From Actinomycetales bacterium (GTDB taxonomy: Bacteria; Actinomycetota; Actinomycetes; Actinomycetales; Dermatophilaceae): 64,000 nt of DNA. The stretch lies in contig JADKAO010000006.1 in assembly GCA_016715285.1 (NCBI GenBank), positions 297,718-361,717 on the forward strand. The letters run 5' to 3'. Below the pieces are notes generated by a model. It was not told the DNA's origin. It saw only the letters and a list, made by a program, of their open reading frames with translations, and searched no databases. The position numbers and the translations under genes were made by a program. Below are positions 16,983 through 25,981 of this stretch, piece after piece. Positions within the stretch are counted from its first letter, which is position 1. The number at the start of each line of letters is the position of its first letter.

Positions 16983-17426
16983 CTAGTCCGACTCGGTTGG
17001 TCGACCGCGCGCTACCTTGAGCTGAGATCGCTGCCGCTTGGCCTCCAGCCGCCTCACCTGCGAACCTCGTGTCGGTTTGGTCGCCCGGCGCGCTGATGCT
17101 GGCGGCGCCAGAGCGGCCCGCATCAACGCCGCCATCCGCTCCCGCGCCGCAACTCGATTTCGCCGCTGCGCCCGATGCTCCTGCGCCACGACGACGAGGA
17201 CCCCACCGCTCGCCCGCGGACCCAGCGCCGCCAATACCCGTTGACGCTGTGCTTCGCTGAACCCGTCGTAGGCCGTGAGGTCCAGTTCGAGCTCAACCCG
17301 GCTATCGGTCGTGTTGACGCCTTGCCCTCCTGGCCCTTGAGAGCGTGAGAAGCGTTCCACGAGAGTGGATCCAGGGATCACCATTCCACGAGCCACCCCA
17401 GGGCCGGGCCTAATCACAAGGTCCAT
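16983..17426 (-). CDS. arfB: Peptidyl-tRNA hydrolase ArfB (YaeJ), ribosome rescue factor
   Basis: A 147-residue release-factor-like protein that frees stalled ribosomes by hydrolysing peptidyl-tRNA. The catalytic GGQ is in SRSQGPGGQGVNTTDSRV (about residues 34-51). The long basic C-terminus (RRATKPTRGSQVRRLEAKRQ) that enters the empty mRNA channel is present. ATG 17426 is chosen because an AGGAGG lies seven bases upstream; the longer open frame to 17804 is not protein-like. Length matches ArfB (about 140). Confidence 0.93.
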   Translation of the reverse strand: MDLVIRPGPGVARGMVIPGSTLVERFSRSQGPGGQGVNTTDSRVELELDLTAYDGFSEAQRQRVLAALGPRASGGVLVVVAQEHRAQRRNRVAARERMAALMRAALAPPASARRATKPTRGSQVRRLEAKRQRSQLKVARGRPTESD

Positions 17427-17776
17427 CGCTACCTCCTCACGCTCGCCAGCAGGGCCACCGTCGCACACCAGGCGGAGCGGATCCCAAGGAGCCAGCCCCA
17501 GGTGGTCCGTAGGTATTGAAGATGGGGGAGCGGGGGCCAATGTGCGATATTCACAGGACACGCAAGCGCTTACCTCCCCGAACCGGGTGATCCCAGTGTC
17601 AGGATGAGCGGACGCCGCCGCAACACCACCACACGGCGAGTCACATCCAGCGCGCAGCACCAGCCATAGGCATGAGACGTACAGCACACGAGATACTGCA
17701 TGAGACGAACAACGCGGCTGCACGGTATCCGATCCACGCCCACGAACCACGAGAGACGGCATACGAGGGGAGCACT
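17427..17776. other. Intergenic region between divergent arfB and the second hutF-like gene
   Basis: About 350 bases with divergent genes on both sides, so it should contain both promoters. I see no gene, hairpin or repeat in it beyond one CGGCATAC octamer at about 17758. The open frames crossing it are extensions of the flanking genes without good starts. Confidence 0.5.
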
Positions 17777-19102
17777 GTGAGGTCGTTCTGGGCCGAGCTC
17801 GCATGGCTGCCGTCCGGTCTCGCCCGTGGTGGCGTACGCATGACGGTTTCCGACGGCAGATTCGTCACGGTCGAGACCCGCACGCCCGCACAGCCGGACG
17901 ACCTCAAACTCTGCGGGGTCGTCATGCCGGGCCTCGCCAACGCCCATAGCCATGCCTTCCAGCGCAGCCTCCGGGGTCGCACCCACTCGGGTATTGGTCA
18001 CGGGCACGCGTGGTTTGCCCGCATGTATGCCGCCGCGGACCGCATGGATCCCGACCGCTACTTCACGCTTGCGCGGGCGACTTTTGCCGAGATGGCTATC
18101 GCGGGCTACACCCTCGTCGGTGAGTTCCACTACTTGCATCATGGCCCAGACGGCCGGCCGTACGACGATCCCAACGCCATGGGGGCAGCGCTCATCGCCG
18201 CCGCGGCGGAGGCCGGCATTCGGCTCACTCTGCTCGATGCGTGTTATCTCGCGGGCGGATTGACCTCCAATGGGCACATCGACCTGAACCCGGTCCAGCG
18301 CCGGTTTAGCGACGGCAGTGTCGACGCCTGGCTCGAGCGGATGACCCGGATCCCGCAGACCGAACTCATGCGCCGCGGCGCCGCCATCCACTCGATCAAG
18401 ACCGTCCCTCGCGAGGCCGCCGCCCACATGGCGCAGGCAATCGGTGAGCAACCGCTGCATGTCTACGTCTCCGAGCAACACTCCGAAAACCTTGCCTGCC
18501 AAATGTTTTACGGGATGACCCCCACCGAGCTCCTCGCCGACATCGGCGCGCTCGGCCCAGAAGTCACTGCCGTCCACGCCGCCCATCTGTCGGACAACGA
18601 CATCGCCCTCCTCGGCGATCACGAGAGTCAGGTCGTCGTCTGCCCATCGTCCGAACGTGACATGGGCGAGAGCCTCGGCCGTATCCGCACGATGCTCGAC
18701 GCGGGCATCCCCATCGGGGTGGGCTCCGATCAACAGGCCCGCATCGATCCGTTCTCAGAGTTGCGTGAACTCGAGCTCAACGAGCGGGTCACCACCGGCG
18801 AGCGCGGCCGCCTCACCGCAGCCGAGCTCGTCGCGTGCGGCACGGTCAATGGCTATCAGAGCCTCGGCTGGTACGACGGTGGCGTCATCGCGCCCGGCCG
18901 CCTCGCGGACTTCGTCGTCATCAACTCCAACACCCCGCGCACCGTGGGTGCCAAGGCCGCCGAGCTCCTGTATGCCGCGACCGCTGCGGATATCGACACG
19001 GTCGTGGTCGGGGGCCGCGTCATCGTGACCGGGGGTCAACACCACCTCGGCCCGGTCGCGCCGATGCTGCGGTCAGCGCTGCTCGGCCTGCGCGGCCACT
19101 AG
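17777..19102 (+). CDS. HutF-like amidohydrolase (second formimidoylglutamate deiminase paralogue)
   Basis: The 441-residue product starts at GTG 17777 (GAGGGGAG just upstream) and aligns end to end with the HutF at 1004-2389, with long identical blocks (VGEFHY, DPNAMGAAL, AGIRLTLLD, CYLAGG). Metal and catalytic positions persist: NAHSHAFQR, HVYVSEQ, HAAHLSD and GSDQQARIDPF. The HutF FWTWR motif is replaced by HAWFARM and SDQHA by SDQQA, so substrate may have shifted. It is not beside other hut genes. It could be a redundant HutF or a related N-formimino/guanidino deaminase; sequence alone does not decide. Confidence 0.85.
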   Translation: MRSFWAELAWLPSGLARGGVRMTVSDGRFVTVETRTPAQPDDLKLCGVVMPGLANAHSHAFQRSLRGRTHSGIGHGHAWFARMYAAADRMDPDRYFTLARATFAEMAIAGYTLVGEFHYLHHGPDGRPYDDPNAMGAALIAAAAEAGIRLTLLDACYLAGGLTSNGHIDLNPVQRRFSDGSVDAWLERMTRIPQTELMRRGAAIHSIKTVPREAAAHMAQAIGEQPLHVYVSEQHSENLACQMFYGMTPTELLADIGALGPEVTAVHAAHLSDNDIALLGDHESQVVVCPSSERDMGESLGRIRTMLDAGIPIGVGSDQQARIDPFSELRELELNERVTTGERGRLTAAELVACGTVNGYQSLGWYDGGVIAPGRLADFVVINSNTPRTVGAKAAELLYAATAADIDTVVVGGRVIVTGGQHHLGPVAPMLRSALLGLRGH

Positions 19103-19292
19103 CCGCAACTCCCACGCGGAAGCGCGGCGGGGCCCCGCCTATGGACTTTGGGCTGGCACGCCGGGTGAACCCCCTCCCCGGGCAAACCCCACTCCGGACC
19201 GTCCCGCCGCTGGCCCGCGCGCGCTGGCCACACGGGAGCAACACTGGAGGCGCACTGGAGGCACACGGCATACCCGCGCCGTTTTGCCCCGC

Positions 19293-19571
19293 TCACGACT
19301 TGCGCATCGCCTCCGGAAGGTGACCAGCGGACTTCTGGTAGTACTCCGCAGCCTTGCGGGTCGCGATGACCCGGGCCGCGTTGACGACAAGCCCGGTCAA
19401 GGCAGCGAAAAGCACCGCTTCTTGCCACGTCGACTCGTCCGGGTGGGTCGGGTCGTCGGGCGCGGCCTTGCCGGTCGAGAACTCCCAGCCTTTGCCGACG
19501 AGTTTCTGCGCGACCGCAGCGGCCAGCACCGCCGAACCCGTGCCGATGACGCGCCACACCATGGGACCCAT
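19293..19571 (-). CDS. DUF4235 membrane protein
   Basis: A 92-residue protein, MGPMVWRVIGTGSAVLAAAVAQKL, with two hydrophobic segments (about 5-25 and 49-68) around PDDPTHPDESTWQEAVLFA. This pattern and length fit DUF4235, a small actinobacterial membrane family of unknown role. It is convergent with the preceding hutF-like gene and divergent from the thiamine locus. Confidence 0.82.
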   Translation of the reverse strand: MGPMVWRVIGTGSAVLAAAVAQKLVGKGWEFSTGKAAPDDPTHPDESTWQEAVLFAALTGLVVNAARVIATRKAAEYYQKSAGHLPEAMRKS

Positions 19572-19677
19572 CGCTGACCTCCTGCGATCTCGACACCCAC
19601 GCGAGTCACCCTCGCGCGCAGTTGTTCACCTTGCACGGATGACTCTGACACACCTGCGGGGTAGAGTCATGCTCGCA

Positions 19678-19768
19678 ACGACAGGGGAGCGCCCCACAGC
19701 GCTGAGAGTGCGGTTCGCCGCAGACCCTCGCACCTGATCCGGTTCGCACCGGCGTAGGGAGTCGAGCT
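19678..19768 (+). promoter_or_regulatory. TPP riboswitch (THI element)
   Basis: The conserved THI-box parts appear in order: CAGGGGAGC, GCTGAGAGTGCGG, a GACCCTCG segment, ACCTGATCCGGTT and CACCGGCGTAGGGAG. It lies about 100 bases upstream of the ykoE-like ATG on the same strand, where it would turn off thiamine/HMP transporter expression when thiamine pyrophosphate is bound. Recognition is by eye against the known consensus. Confidence 0.95.
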
Positions 19769-19787
19769 CATCTCAGGTGCGTTGGCT

Positions 19788-19820
19788 GCATACCTCGCAG
19801 CTCTGTAAAGCGAGGTATGC
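19788..19820 (+). promoter_or_regulatory. Candidate riboswitch expression-platform hairpin
   Basis: An 11-bp perfect stem, GCATACCTCGC (19788-19798) with GCGAGGTATGC (19810-19820), has an 11-base loop and lies 20 bases after the THI box. It sits 50 bases before the ykoE start and has no U-run. A second CCTCCCCGAGG stretch follows at about 19832. It may switch transcription termination or access to the start site; untested. Confidence 0.5.
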
Positions 19821-19869
19821 CGTCCGCGCACCTCCCCGAGGTATCCATCGGATTCCACGGGAGACTGAC

Positions 19870-20514
19870 ATGACCAACCTGAATGCGGCCGCTGAGCGCG
19901 GCCGGACCATCCTCGCGACGCGCCCGCTCAACCGCTGGCGCACCATCGACCTGCTGACCTGCGCGTTCCTGGGGGTCGCGTTCGGCGCGATCTACTGGGC
20001 GTGGGGCATCGCGTATGCCGTTCCGTCCGAGATCCTTTCGGCCCCCTTCGCGCCGCTGGGCGCCCTGGCGAACTGGCCGTGGCTGATGGCGGGCATCCTC
20101 GGGGGACTCATCATTCGCCGGCCCGGCGCGGCCGTCTTTGCCGAGGTCCTCGCCGCGGCCGTGTCCATGCTCATCGTCACCAAGTGGGGTGCGATGACCT
20201 TCGTGTCCGGCGTCGTCCAAGGGGTGGGTGCTGAGCTGGGGTTCCTGCTCTTCGGCTACCGTCGGTTTGGTGCGCGCGCCGCGATGGTGGCAGGCGCGTT
20301 GGCGGGGGCGTTGGAGGCGATCTTCGAGTGGTACTCGTACTGGACCGACTGGGACATGACGTTCAAGCTCGCCTACCTCATCCTGCTCGCAGCCGCGGGT
20401 GCCGTGTTTGCAGGGCTGCTGTCGCTGGCGCTCACCCGTGGGCTCGCACGTGCGGGGGCGCTCAACTCGTTGCCGCCCGGGCAGGAAGCGCGTGAATCCC
20501 GAACGATTGCCTGA
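19870..20514 (+). CDS. ECF transporter substrate-binding (S) component, YkoE family
   Basis: A 214-residue membrane protein from ATG 19870 (GGGAG upstream). About five to six helices are visible, with GIAYAVPSEILSAPFAPLGALANWPWLMAGILGGLIIRRPGAA split between helices, a pattern of YkoE, the S component for thiamine precursor (hydroxymethylpyrimidine) or thiamine. The TPP riboswitch upstream and fused ATPase/T component downstream (23-base overlap) support that substrate. The protein has the conserved acidic/aromatic EAIFEWYSYWTDW near residues 141-153. Confidence 0.9.
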   Translation: MTNLNAAAERGRTILATRPLNRWRTIDLLTCAFLGVAFGAIYWAWGIAYAVPSEILSAPFAPLGALANWPWLMAGILGGLIIRRPGAAVFAEVLAAAVSMLIVTKWGAMTFVSGVVQGVGAELGFLLFGYRRFGARAAMVAGALAGALEAIFEWYSYWTDWDMTFKLAYLILLAAAGAVFAGLLSLALTRGLARAGALNSLPPGQEARESRTIA

Positions 20515-23011
20515 TCCCACGGCGCCGGAGGTGATTGCGGCCGGGGCCGACGCCCCGGTCGTGATCGCGGCTGAGGGTGAGTCTGGGCCCGAGGGAGAGG
20601 TAGCGGCCGAGGCAGGCAGTGAGGTGCTGTCCCGCGCGGGCGCTGCGGTCGACATTGCCGGCCTCACGTGGCGCCCATACGGCCGGGCCACCCCCGTCCT
20701 GACCGGACTCGACCTGAGGGTCGAGCCCGGCCAACGGGTGTTGCTCGTCGGGCCGAGCGGGTCGGGCAAGTCAACGCTGCTGCGGGCCATCGCGGGGCTC
20801 CTTCAGACAGCGGACTCGGGTGAACTCGCCGGCTCCGTCCTCGTCGACGCGGTCGCCCCCCAAGACCGGCCCGGCCTGGTCGGGATGGTCATGCAAGAGC
20901 CGGGCGCCGGGGTGGTCGCTTCGTCGATTGGGCGCGACGTCGCCTTCGGTCTCGAGAACGTCGGTATGCAGCGTGCCGAGATGGCCGCGCCGGTGGCGGG
21001 TGCGCTCACGGCAGTGGGGTTGGGCTCACTCGATCTGGACACCTCACCGTGGACCCTGTCGGGCGGAGAGCAACAGCGGCTCGCGCTTGCCGGGGCGTTG
21101 GCGCTGTCACCGCGGGTGCTCCTGCTTGACGAACCCACGTCGATGCTCGACCCCGAGAACGCCGCTGGCGTGCGATCAGTCGTGGCCGAGGTCGTGGCAC
21201 GTGATCTCTTGACGCTCGTTGTCGTTGAGCACCGGCTGGGACCGTGGCTCGACCTCGTTGATCGGCTCGTCGTGATCGATGCGCGTGGTGCGGTCGTCGC
21301 TGATGGGGGACCGCGCGAGGTCCTCGCTAGTCATGGCAGTTCGCTTGTAGCACAAGGGATCTGGGTTCCAGGCATACCCGATCCTGTCCCGCTGACGCTG
21401 GATCTGGACTGGGCCCCACCTGCTCTCGCAGCGGGCACTTCGGTGGCGACAGCTGAAGACGTGACGGTGCGGCATACCCGCCAGGATCTTGGCCGCGCCC
21501 CCCGAGAGGTGACCGCTGTGCGCGGCGGTGACCTGACCGTGCGGCCGGGGCAACTGCTCGCGCTTGTCGGTCCGAGCGGCGCCGGGAAGTCGTCGTGGCT
21601 GCGGGTGCTGGGGGGGATGGTCGCGCCGACGAAGGGGACGGTTCGGTTGGGACTCGCGGGGGAGACCCCGCCCCACGAGCTCGGTTCGGTCGAGTTGGCG
21701 CGGGCCGTCGCGTGGGTGCCGCAGTGGGCGTCGGCGACGTTGCTCGCGCGCACGGTCCGAGATGAACTGCTCCTCACGGCGAGGGCTGTTGGGCTCGATG
21801 AGACCGTGGCGACCGCGCGCGCGGAGTTGCTGCTGGACGCGCTGGGACTGCGGGCGATTGCCGAGGTTGATCCGCGGCTGATTTCCGGAGGCGAGCAGCG
21901 GCGGCTCGCCGTCGCGGCTGCCGTGCTACACCAGCCGAGTCTCGTGTTGGCCGACGAGCCGACCGTCGGCCAGGACCGGTTGACGTGGGCGGCGGTGATG
22001 GGGGTATTGGAGTCGATCCAACGCGCCGGGTCCGGTCTGGTCGTGACCACGCACGACGGTGGGGTCACCGCGGTGGCGACCCGGATCGTCGGCGTGCGTC
22101 GGCCGGAGCCAAAGAAGACCAAAAAGCCGAGCAAGAAGAAGCTCGCCAAACTCGCCGAGCGTCAAGAAGCCGAACGCCAAGAACCGTCGGTTGAGCGCGG
22201 CGCTATGCGCGTGGGGGGTGGCGGCCGGCTCGCCCCTGACGTCTCCGCGGGAGTGGCTGCGGAGGCGGCTCCGGTTCGGGAGCCGTTGGTGGCGCGAGCT
22301 GGGCCTCTGTCCCCGCTGCTGGCGAGCCTCATGGTGCTGCCGCTTCCGGCTCTCGTGACCTCGTGGCGCCAGGCACTGTGGATCATCGCTGCCGAGGTCA
22401 TGCTTGGTGCGATCGCGCTGTGGGCTCCCGGGCGTGGCGCTCGGCCGCGGGGTCGGTGGCGTGGACTGCTGCTGCGCGCCATTCCCTTGAGCATCGGGGT
22501 CGTGACGATGGCATGGTCAGCGTGGCTGCTCGGTGGCCGGGACCTCGAGATTGCGTCGACAGCTGGGTTGCGGCTCGTCGCACTGGTGTTGCCCTCGATC
22601 GTGTTGCTGCCCTTTGTTGACCCAGATGCGCTCGGTGATCATCTGGCGCAGCGGCTACACTTGCCGGCGCGCCCGGTTGTCGCGGCAACGGCTGCGCTGC
22701 AACGGTTTCAAGCGTTTGGGGAGTTGTGGCGCGAGCTCATGACCGCTCGGCGGATCCGGGGGGTCGGGGCAGGCTCGTCGTGGGTGGAGCGCTCACAGGA
22801 GATCGCAGGTGTGACCTTTGCGCTCCTGGTGGCCGCCCTCGGCCAGGCCGGTCGGCTCGCGGTCGCGATGGACGCCCGGGGATTTGGTGGCGCGCGTCGG
22901 CGGACCTGGGCTGGGGCGGCGCCGTGGCGGCTGCCAGACACCCTCGTCATGCTGGGCGGGCTGCTGGTTGTCGCGGTCGGTGTCCTGACAGTGGTGTTCC
23001 CGCCCGGATAG
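20492..23011 (+). CDS. ECF transporter fusion: two ABC ATPases plus T component (YkoD-YkoC)
   Basis: An 839-residue energising module of the thiamine/HMP transporter. It starts at GTG 20492 (AGGAAG upstream) inside the ykoE reading frame. ABC domain 1 has GPSGSGKST, LSGGEQQR and LLLDEPTS. ABC domain 2 has GPSGAGKSS, ISGGEQRR and LADEPTVG. A Lys-rich linker (KKTKKPSKKKLAKL, about residues 534-547) then joins a C-terminal EcfT domain with about four to five helices and the coupling motif ALGQAGRLAVAMDARGFG. In Bacillus subtilis YkoD and YkoC are separate proteins, so all three energising parts are fused here. Confidence 0.92.
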   Translation: MNPERLPDPTAPEVIAAGADAPVVIAAEGESGPEGEVAAEAGSEVLSRAGAAVDIAGLTWRPYGRATPVLTGLDLRVEPGQRVLLVGPSGSGKSTLLRAIAGLLQTADSGELAGSVLVDAVAPQDRPGLVGMVMQEPGAGVVASSIGRDVAFGLENVGMQRAEMAAPVAGALTAVGLGSLDLDTSPWTLSGGEQQRLALAGALALSPRVLLLDEPTSMLDPENAAGVRSVVAEVVARDLLTLVVVEHRLGPWLDLVDRLVVIDARGAVVADGGPREVLASHGSSLVAQGIWVPGIPDPVPLTLDLDWAPPALAAGTSVATAEDVTVRHTRQDLGRAPREVTAVRGGDLTVRPGQLLALVGPSGAGKSSWLRVLGGMVAPTKGTVRLGLAGETPPHELGSVELARAVAWVPQWASATLLARTVRDELLLTARAVGLDETVATARAELLLDALGLRAIAEVDPRLISGGEQRRLAVAAAVLHQPSLVLADEPTVGQDRLTWAAVMGVLESIQRAGSGLVVTTHDGGVTAVATRIVGVRRPEPKKTKKPSKKKLAKLAERQEAERQEPSVERGAMRVGGGGRLAPDVSAGVAAEAAPVREPLVARAGPLSPLLASLMVLPLPALVTSWRQALWIIAAEVMLGAIALWAPGRGARPRGRWRGLLLRAIPLSIGVVTMAWSAWLLGGRDLEIASTAGLRLVALVLPSIVLLPFVDPDALGDHLAQRLHLPARPVVAATAALQRFQAFGELWRELMTARRIRGVGAGSSWVERSQEIAGVTFALLVAALGQAGRLAVAMDARGFGGARRRTWAGAAPWRLPDTLVMLGGLLVVAVGVLTVVFPPG

Positions 23012-23037
23012 GCGGGGGCACGGCATACGCTCCGGGT

Positions 23038-23394
23038 GTGACTGGTGACCTCGCTGGGCCACGCGGCGCGCACTCGGGCGAACGGGTGCAGGCAGCGCGC
23101 GCTGCGCTCGACGACGCGCAGCGCCAGATGGAAGCGGTGGCCGCGGACACTGGTGCGCTCACGCAGCTTTCTGCCGTGCTGGAGTCCGCGATCGCGCGGG
23201 CTCGCGTTCTCGCCGAGTATTACGAGGGGGGCTGGGCGGAGGATGTCGAGGTCATCCTTGCCGGGGATCCCACGGGAATCACGCCGCCTGCCGCGAACCA
23301 GGACGCGGTCTGGGAAGCGCTCAGTGATCATGACGATCGGATCCGTCTCATCCTTGGGCTGGTTGCTGGTTACCTGACCCGGGATCTTCGCTGA
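23038..23394 (+). CDS. DUF4298 domain protein
   Basis: The product is about 118 residues from GTG 23038. The C-terminal half carries RARVLAEYYEGGWAEDVE and AVWEALSDHDDRIRLILGLV, which fits DUF4298 (YY-x-W-x-D pattern followed by a short helix). The N-terminal half is a helical, Ala/Glu-rich stretch likely to form a coiled coil. Function unknown. It lies 26 bases after the ECF fusion gene and may be co-transcribed. Confidence 0.7.
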   Translation: MTGDLAGPRGAHSGERVQAARAALDDAQRQMEAVAADTGALTQLSAVLESAIARARVLAEYYEGGWAEDVEVILAGDPTGITPPAANQDAVWEALSDHDDRIRLILGLVAGYLTRDLR

Positions 23395-23500
23395 CGGGAC
23401 AGCGGGGATGTCCGGAGGCCCGCCGGTCGCAGGCGCTCGCCCGGAACGGTGCATCCGGGCCGCCACTCTGTGTTGGGCGACGTGACGTAGTCTCGAAGGC

Positions 23501-24091
23501 GTGCGGGTCTTCCTCATTCGGCATGGTCAAACCACCAATAATGTTGCGCGCCTTCTTGATACGGCATACCCCGGCGCGTCGCTCACTGACGCGGGACACG
23601 CGCAGGCGGCTGCGTTGGTGGACACCTTGCGGGAGCATCCCGTGGACGCGATTTACGTCTCCGATCTCATCCGCACCCACCAGACCGCTGCCCCGCTCGC
23701 CGAGGATCGGGGCCTGGAGCCCTTCGTGCGCTCAGGAGTGCGCGAGATCCAGGCGGGAGACTACGAGATGTCCCCGGAGTGGATGGGTTACGTCACCACG
23801 ATCGTCGGATGGATGGAAGACCTCGAGCGGCGTATGCCGGGTGCCGAGACCGGGCGCGAAGTCCTGTCGCGCTTCGACGAGGTCATCGACGAGGCGTATG
23901 CCGTGGGGCACGGCTCCGTCGTCGTCATCAGCCATGGCGCAGTGATCCGCACGTGGACGATGCATCGCGCCGACAATCTCACCCCAGAGTTCATGCGAGG
24001 CGCCGCGATGGAGAACACTGTCGTCGTTGAAGTTCACGGGTCACCTCAGGACGGCTGGCGAGTCCACCGCTGGGGTGACGTCGACCTTTAA
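23501..24091 (+). CDS. Histidine phosphatase family protein
   Basis: A 196-residue enzyme starting MRVFLIRHGQTTNN with the RHG catalytic motif at residues 7-9, so the phospho-histidine is H8. YVSDLIRTHQTAAPL carries the second arginine, and VVVISHGAVIRTW the second histidine. Members dephosphorylate sugars, nucleotides or proteins; the substrate is not readable. Its TAA overlaps the stop of the convergent DUF6941 gene (TTTAAA at about 24088-24093). Confidence 0.88.
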   Translation: MRVFLIRHGQTTNNVARLLDTAYPGASLTDAGHAQAAALVDTLREHPVDAIYVSDLIRTHQTAAPLAEDRGLEPFVRSGVREIQAGDYEMSPEWMGYVTTIVGWMEDLERRMPGAETGREVLSRFDEVIDEAYAVGHGSVVVISHGAVIRTWTMHRADNLTPEFMRGAAMENTVVVEVHGSPQDGWRVHRWGDVDL

Positions 24092-24510
24092 ACGTCTGCG
24101 CGCGTAGCGAACTCGACCGCCCAATCAGTCTTGGACTCGCCGTCGATGGTGAGCCGCCACGAGAAGCGTCGCCCTGCCGGCAGGCCAAACGGCGGCACAC
24201 CGATCGCCATCGCGGCGTCGATCGGGGCGCCAGCAACGAGGCCCGGAGGGCGGGTGACCTCCAGTTGGGCACCGAAGAACACCTCGTGATCTCCTTGCGG
24301 GCCGTGTTGCACGACAGGTCGGCCGTCCTCATCGACGAGTCGCAGCTCGAGCGTGATGGCCCGGTCGGCCATGTCCCATGGCACATCGAATTTCAGCGCC
24401 AAGAACATCGGGACGGGGGTCGAAGGACGCACGGACCAGCCGCCGCCGTTGATGTAGAGCTTGCCTTCAGCGACGACTGCGTGGTCACAGAGCAGCATGG
24501 TGAGGCGCAT
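24088..24510 (-). CDS. DUF6941 family protein
   Basis: A 140-residue protein from ATG 24510: MRLTMLLCDHAVVAEGKLYINGGGWSV, the characteristic opening of an uncharacterised actinobacterial family. It then has a beta-rich body (LALKFDVPWDMADRAITLELRLVDEDG). Upstream in-frame ATGs (24528 and 24618) would add a Pro/His/Thr segment made of a short repeat and are unlikely. Function unknown; no signal peptide. Confidence 0.75.
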   Translation of the reverse strand: MRLTMLLCDHAVVAEGKLYINGGGWSVRPSTPVPMFLALKFDVPWDMADRAITLELRLVDEDGRPVVQHGPQGDHEVFFGAQLEVTRPPGLVAGAPIDAAMAIGVPPFGLPAGRRFSWRLTIDGESKTDWAVEFATRADV

Positions 24511-24572
24511 GCGTCCATCTTCGCGCATTGGTTGAGCGGCAGTGGCGTCGGATGAGTGGCGGGGTGTGTGGG

Positions 24573-24617
24573 AGGTGAGTGGCAGGTGGGTGGCAGGTGG
24601 GTGGCAGGTGGGTGGCA
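24573..24617 (+). repeat. Short tandem repeat GGCAGGTGGGT
   Basis: About four copies of an 11-12 base G-rich unit (GTGGCAGGTGG) lie between the divergent DUF6941 and alaA genes. They are followed by a CGGCATACC octamer at about 24619. The G-rich strand could form non-B structure; no gene is encoded. Confidence 0.75.
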
Positions 24618-24680
24618 CGGCATACCGAAGGATGAAAACCGGTGGTGGACGGGCACGGCGACCGTGGGAGGCTTAGGGGT

Positions 24681-25895
24681 ATGCGCCCGGTGACCCAATC
24701 TCAGAAGCTGGCCGACGTGTGTTATGACATTCGAGGGCCGGTGATGGAAGAAGCCAAACGTCTCGAAGACGACGGCCACCGGATTCTCAAGCTCAATATC
24801 GGTAACCCGGCGCCGTTTGGGTTTGACGCCCCCGAAGAGATGCTTGAAGACATGATCGCGCAATTGCCTGCGGCGCAAGGATACTCAGACAGCAAGGGGA
24901 TTGTGTCGGCCCGGCGCGCCGTGACCCAGTATTGCCGCCTCAAGGGCATCGAGGGCGTCACGATCAACGACGTCTTCCTCGGCAACGGCGTCAGCGAGCT
25001 CATCGTCATGACGATGCAGGCCATGCTTGACAACGGCGACGAGGTGCTCATTCCCGCCCCGGATTATCCGCTGTGGACCGCGGCGACGGCGCTCGCGGGC
25101 GGACGCGCGGTGCATTACCTGTGTGACGAGTCAGCTGGCTGGCAACCCGACCTGGAGGACATGGCAGCCAAGATCACCCCGCGCACCAAGGCCATCGTGG
25201 TGATCAATCCGAATAATCCCACTGGTGCTGTGTACTCCGAAGAATCCCTCAAGGGCATCGTGGCCTTGGCGCGCGAACACGATCTGGTCCTGATGGCTGA
25301 CGAGATCTACGACAAGATCCTTTATGACGGCGCGACCCACACGTCGCTTGCGTCACTGGCTCCAGACCGCTTCTGTTTGACGTTCAATGGCCTGTCCAAG
25401 ACCTACCGGGTAGCAGGTTTCCGGTCCGGATGGTTGGTGTTGTCCGGCCCGAAGCACCACGCCCGCTCGTTTGTCGAGGGCCTCAACATCCTGGCCAACA
25501 TGCGCCTGTGCGCCAACGTGCCGGCGCAGCACATCATTGCGACTGCGCTGGGGGGTTATCAGTCGATCACCGAGCTGGTCCTCCCAGGTGGACGTCTGCT
25601 CGCCCAGCGCAACGTGGCCGTGGACATGCTCAACGCCATCCCTGGGGTGAGTTGCGCGACTCCGGGCGGTGCCCTCTACGTATTCCCGCGTCTTGACCCC
25701 AACGTGCACGAGATCCACGACGACGAGAAGTTCGCGCTCGACCTCGTGCGCCAGCAGCGAATCTTGGTCGTGCAGGGCACCGGCTTCAATTGGCCGGCAC
25801 CCGACCATTTCCGCGTCGTCACGCTACCTCGCGTGGAGATCCTCGAAGAAGGGATGGAGCGCATCGGCAACTTCCTCGCGAGCTACCGGCAGTAG
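24681..25895 (+). CDS. alaA: Glutamate-pyruvate aminotransferase AlaA
   Basis: A 404-residue PLP aminotransferase making alanine from pyruvate and glutamate. Similarity to AlaA is evident throughout: QKLADVCYDIRGPVMEEAKRLE, KLNIGNPAPFGFDAP, GNGVSELIVMTMQA, PDYPLWTAATALAGG and INPNNPTGAVYS. The PLP lysine is in NGLSKTYRVAGFRSGW, and MRLCANVPAQH also matches. The start at ATG 24681 gives the family N-terminus and has GGAGG 10 bases upstream. Confidence 0.95.
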   Translation: MRPVTQSQKLADVCYDIRGPVMEEAKRLEDDGHRILKLNIGNPAPFGFDAPEEMLEDMIAQLPAAQGYSDSKGIVSARRAVTQYCRLKGIEGVTINDVFLGNGVSELIVMTMQAMLDNGDEVLIPAPDYPLWTAATALAGGRAVHYLCDESAGWQPDLEDMAAKITPRTKAIVVINPNNPTGAVYSEESLKGIVALAREHDLVLMADEIYDKILYDGATHTSLASLAPDRFCLTFNGLSKTYRVAGFRSGWLVLSGPKHHARSFVEGLNILANMRLCANVPAQHIIATALGGYQSITELVLPGGRLLAQRNVAVDMLNAIPGVSCATPGGALYVFPRLDPNVHEIHDDEKFALDLVRQQRILVVQGTGFNWPAPDHFRVVTLPRVEILEEGMERIGNFLASYRQ

Positions 25896-25981
25896 CAGTA
25901 GCAGGAGGTGCCTCCGCGAGAGGACGTCGAGACGGGTTTGTCTCAACATCCTCTCGTCCCGACAGGTCTCTACTGACTGAT

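Noticed and set aside
16740..16983. G-rich repeat near 16910-16940 as a gene or promoter
   Set aside because: Three copies of GGGGGGCCGGCGG are simple sequence next to the element pair; no coding or promoter pattern.
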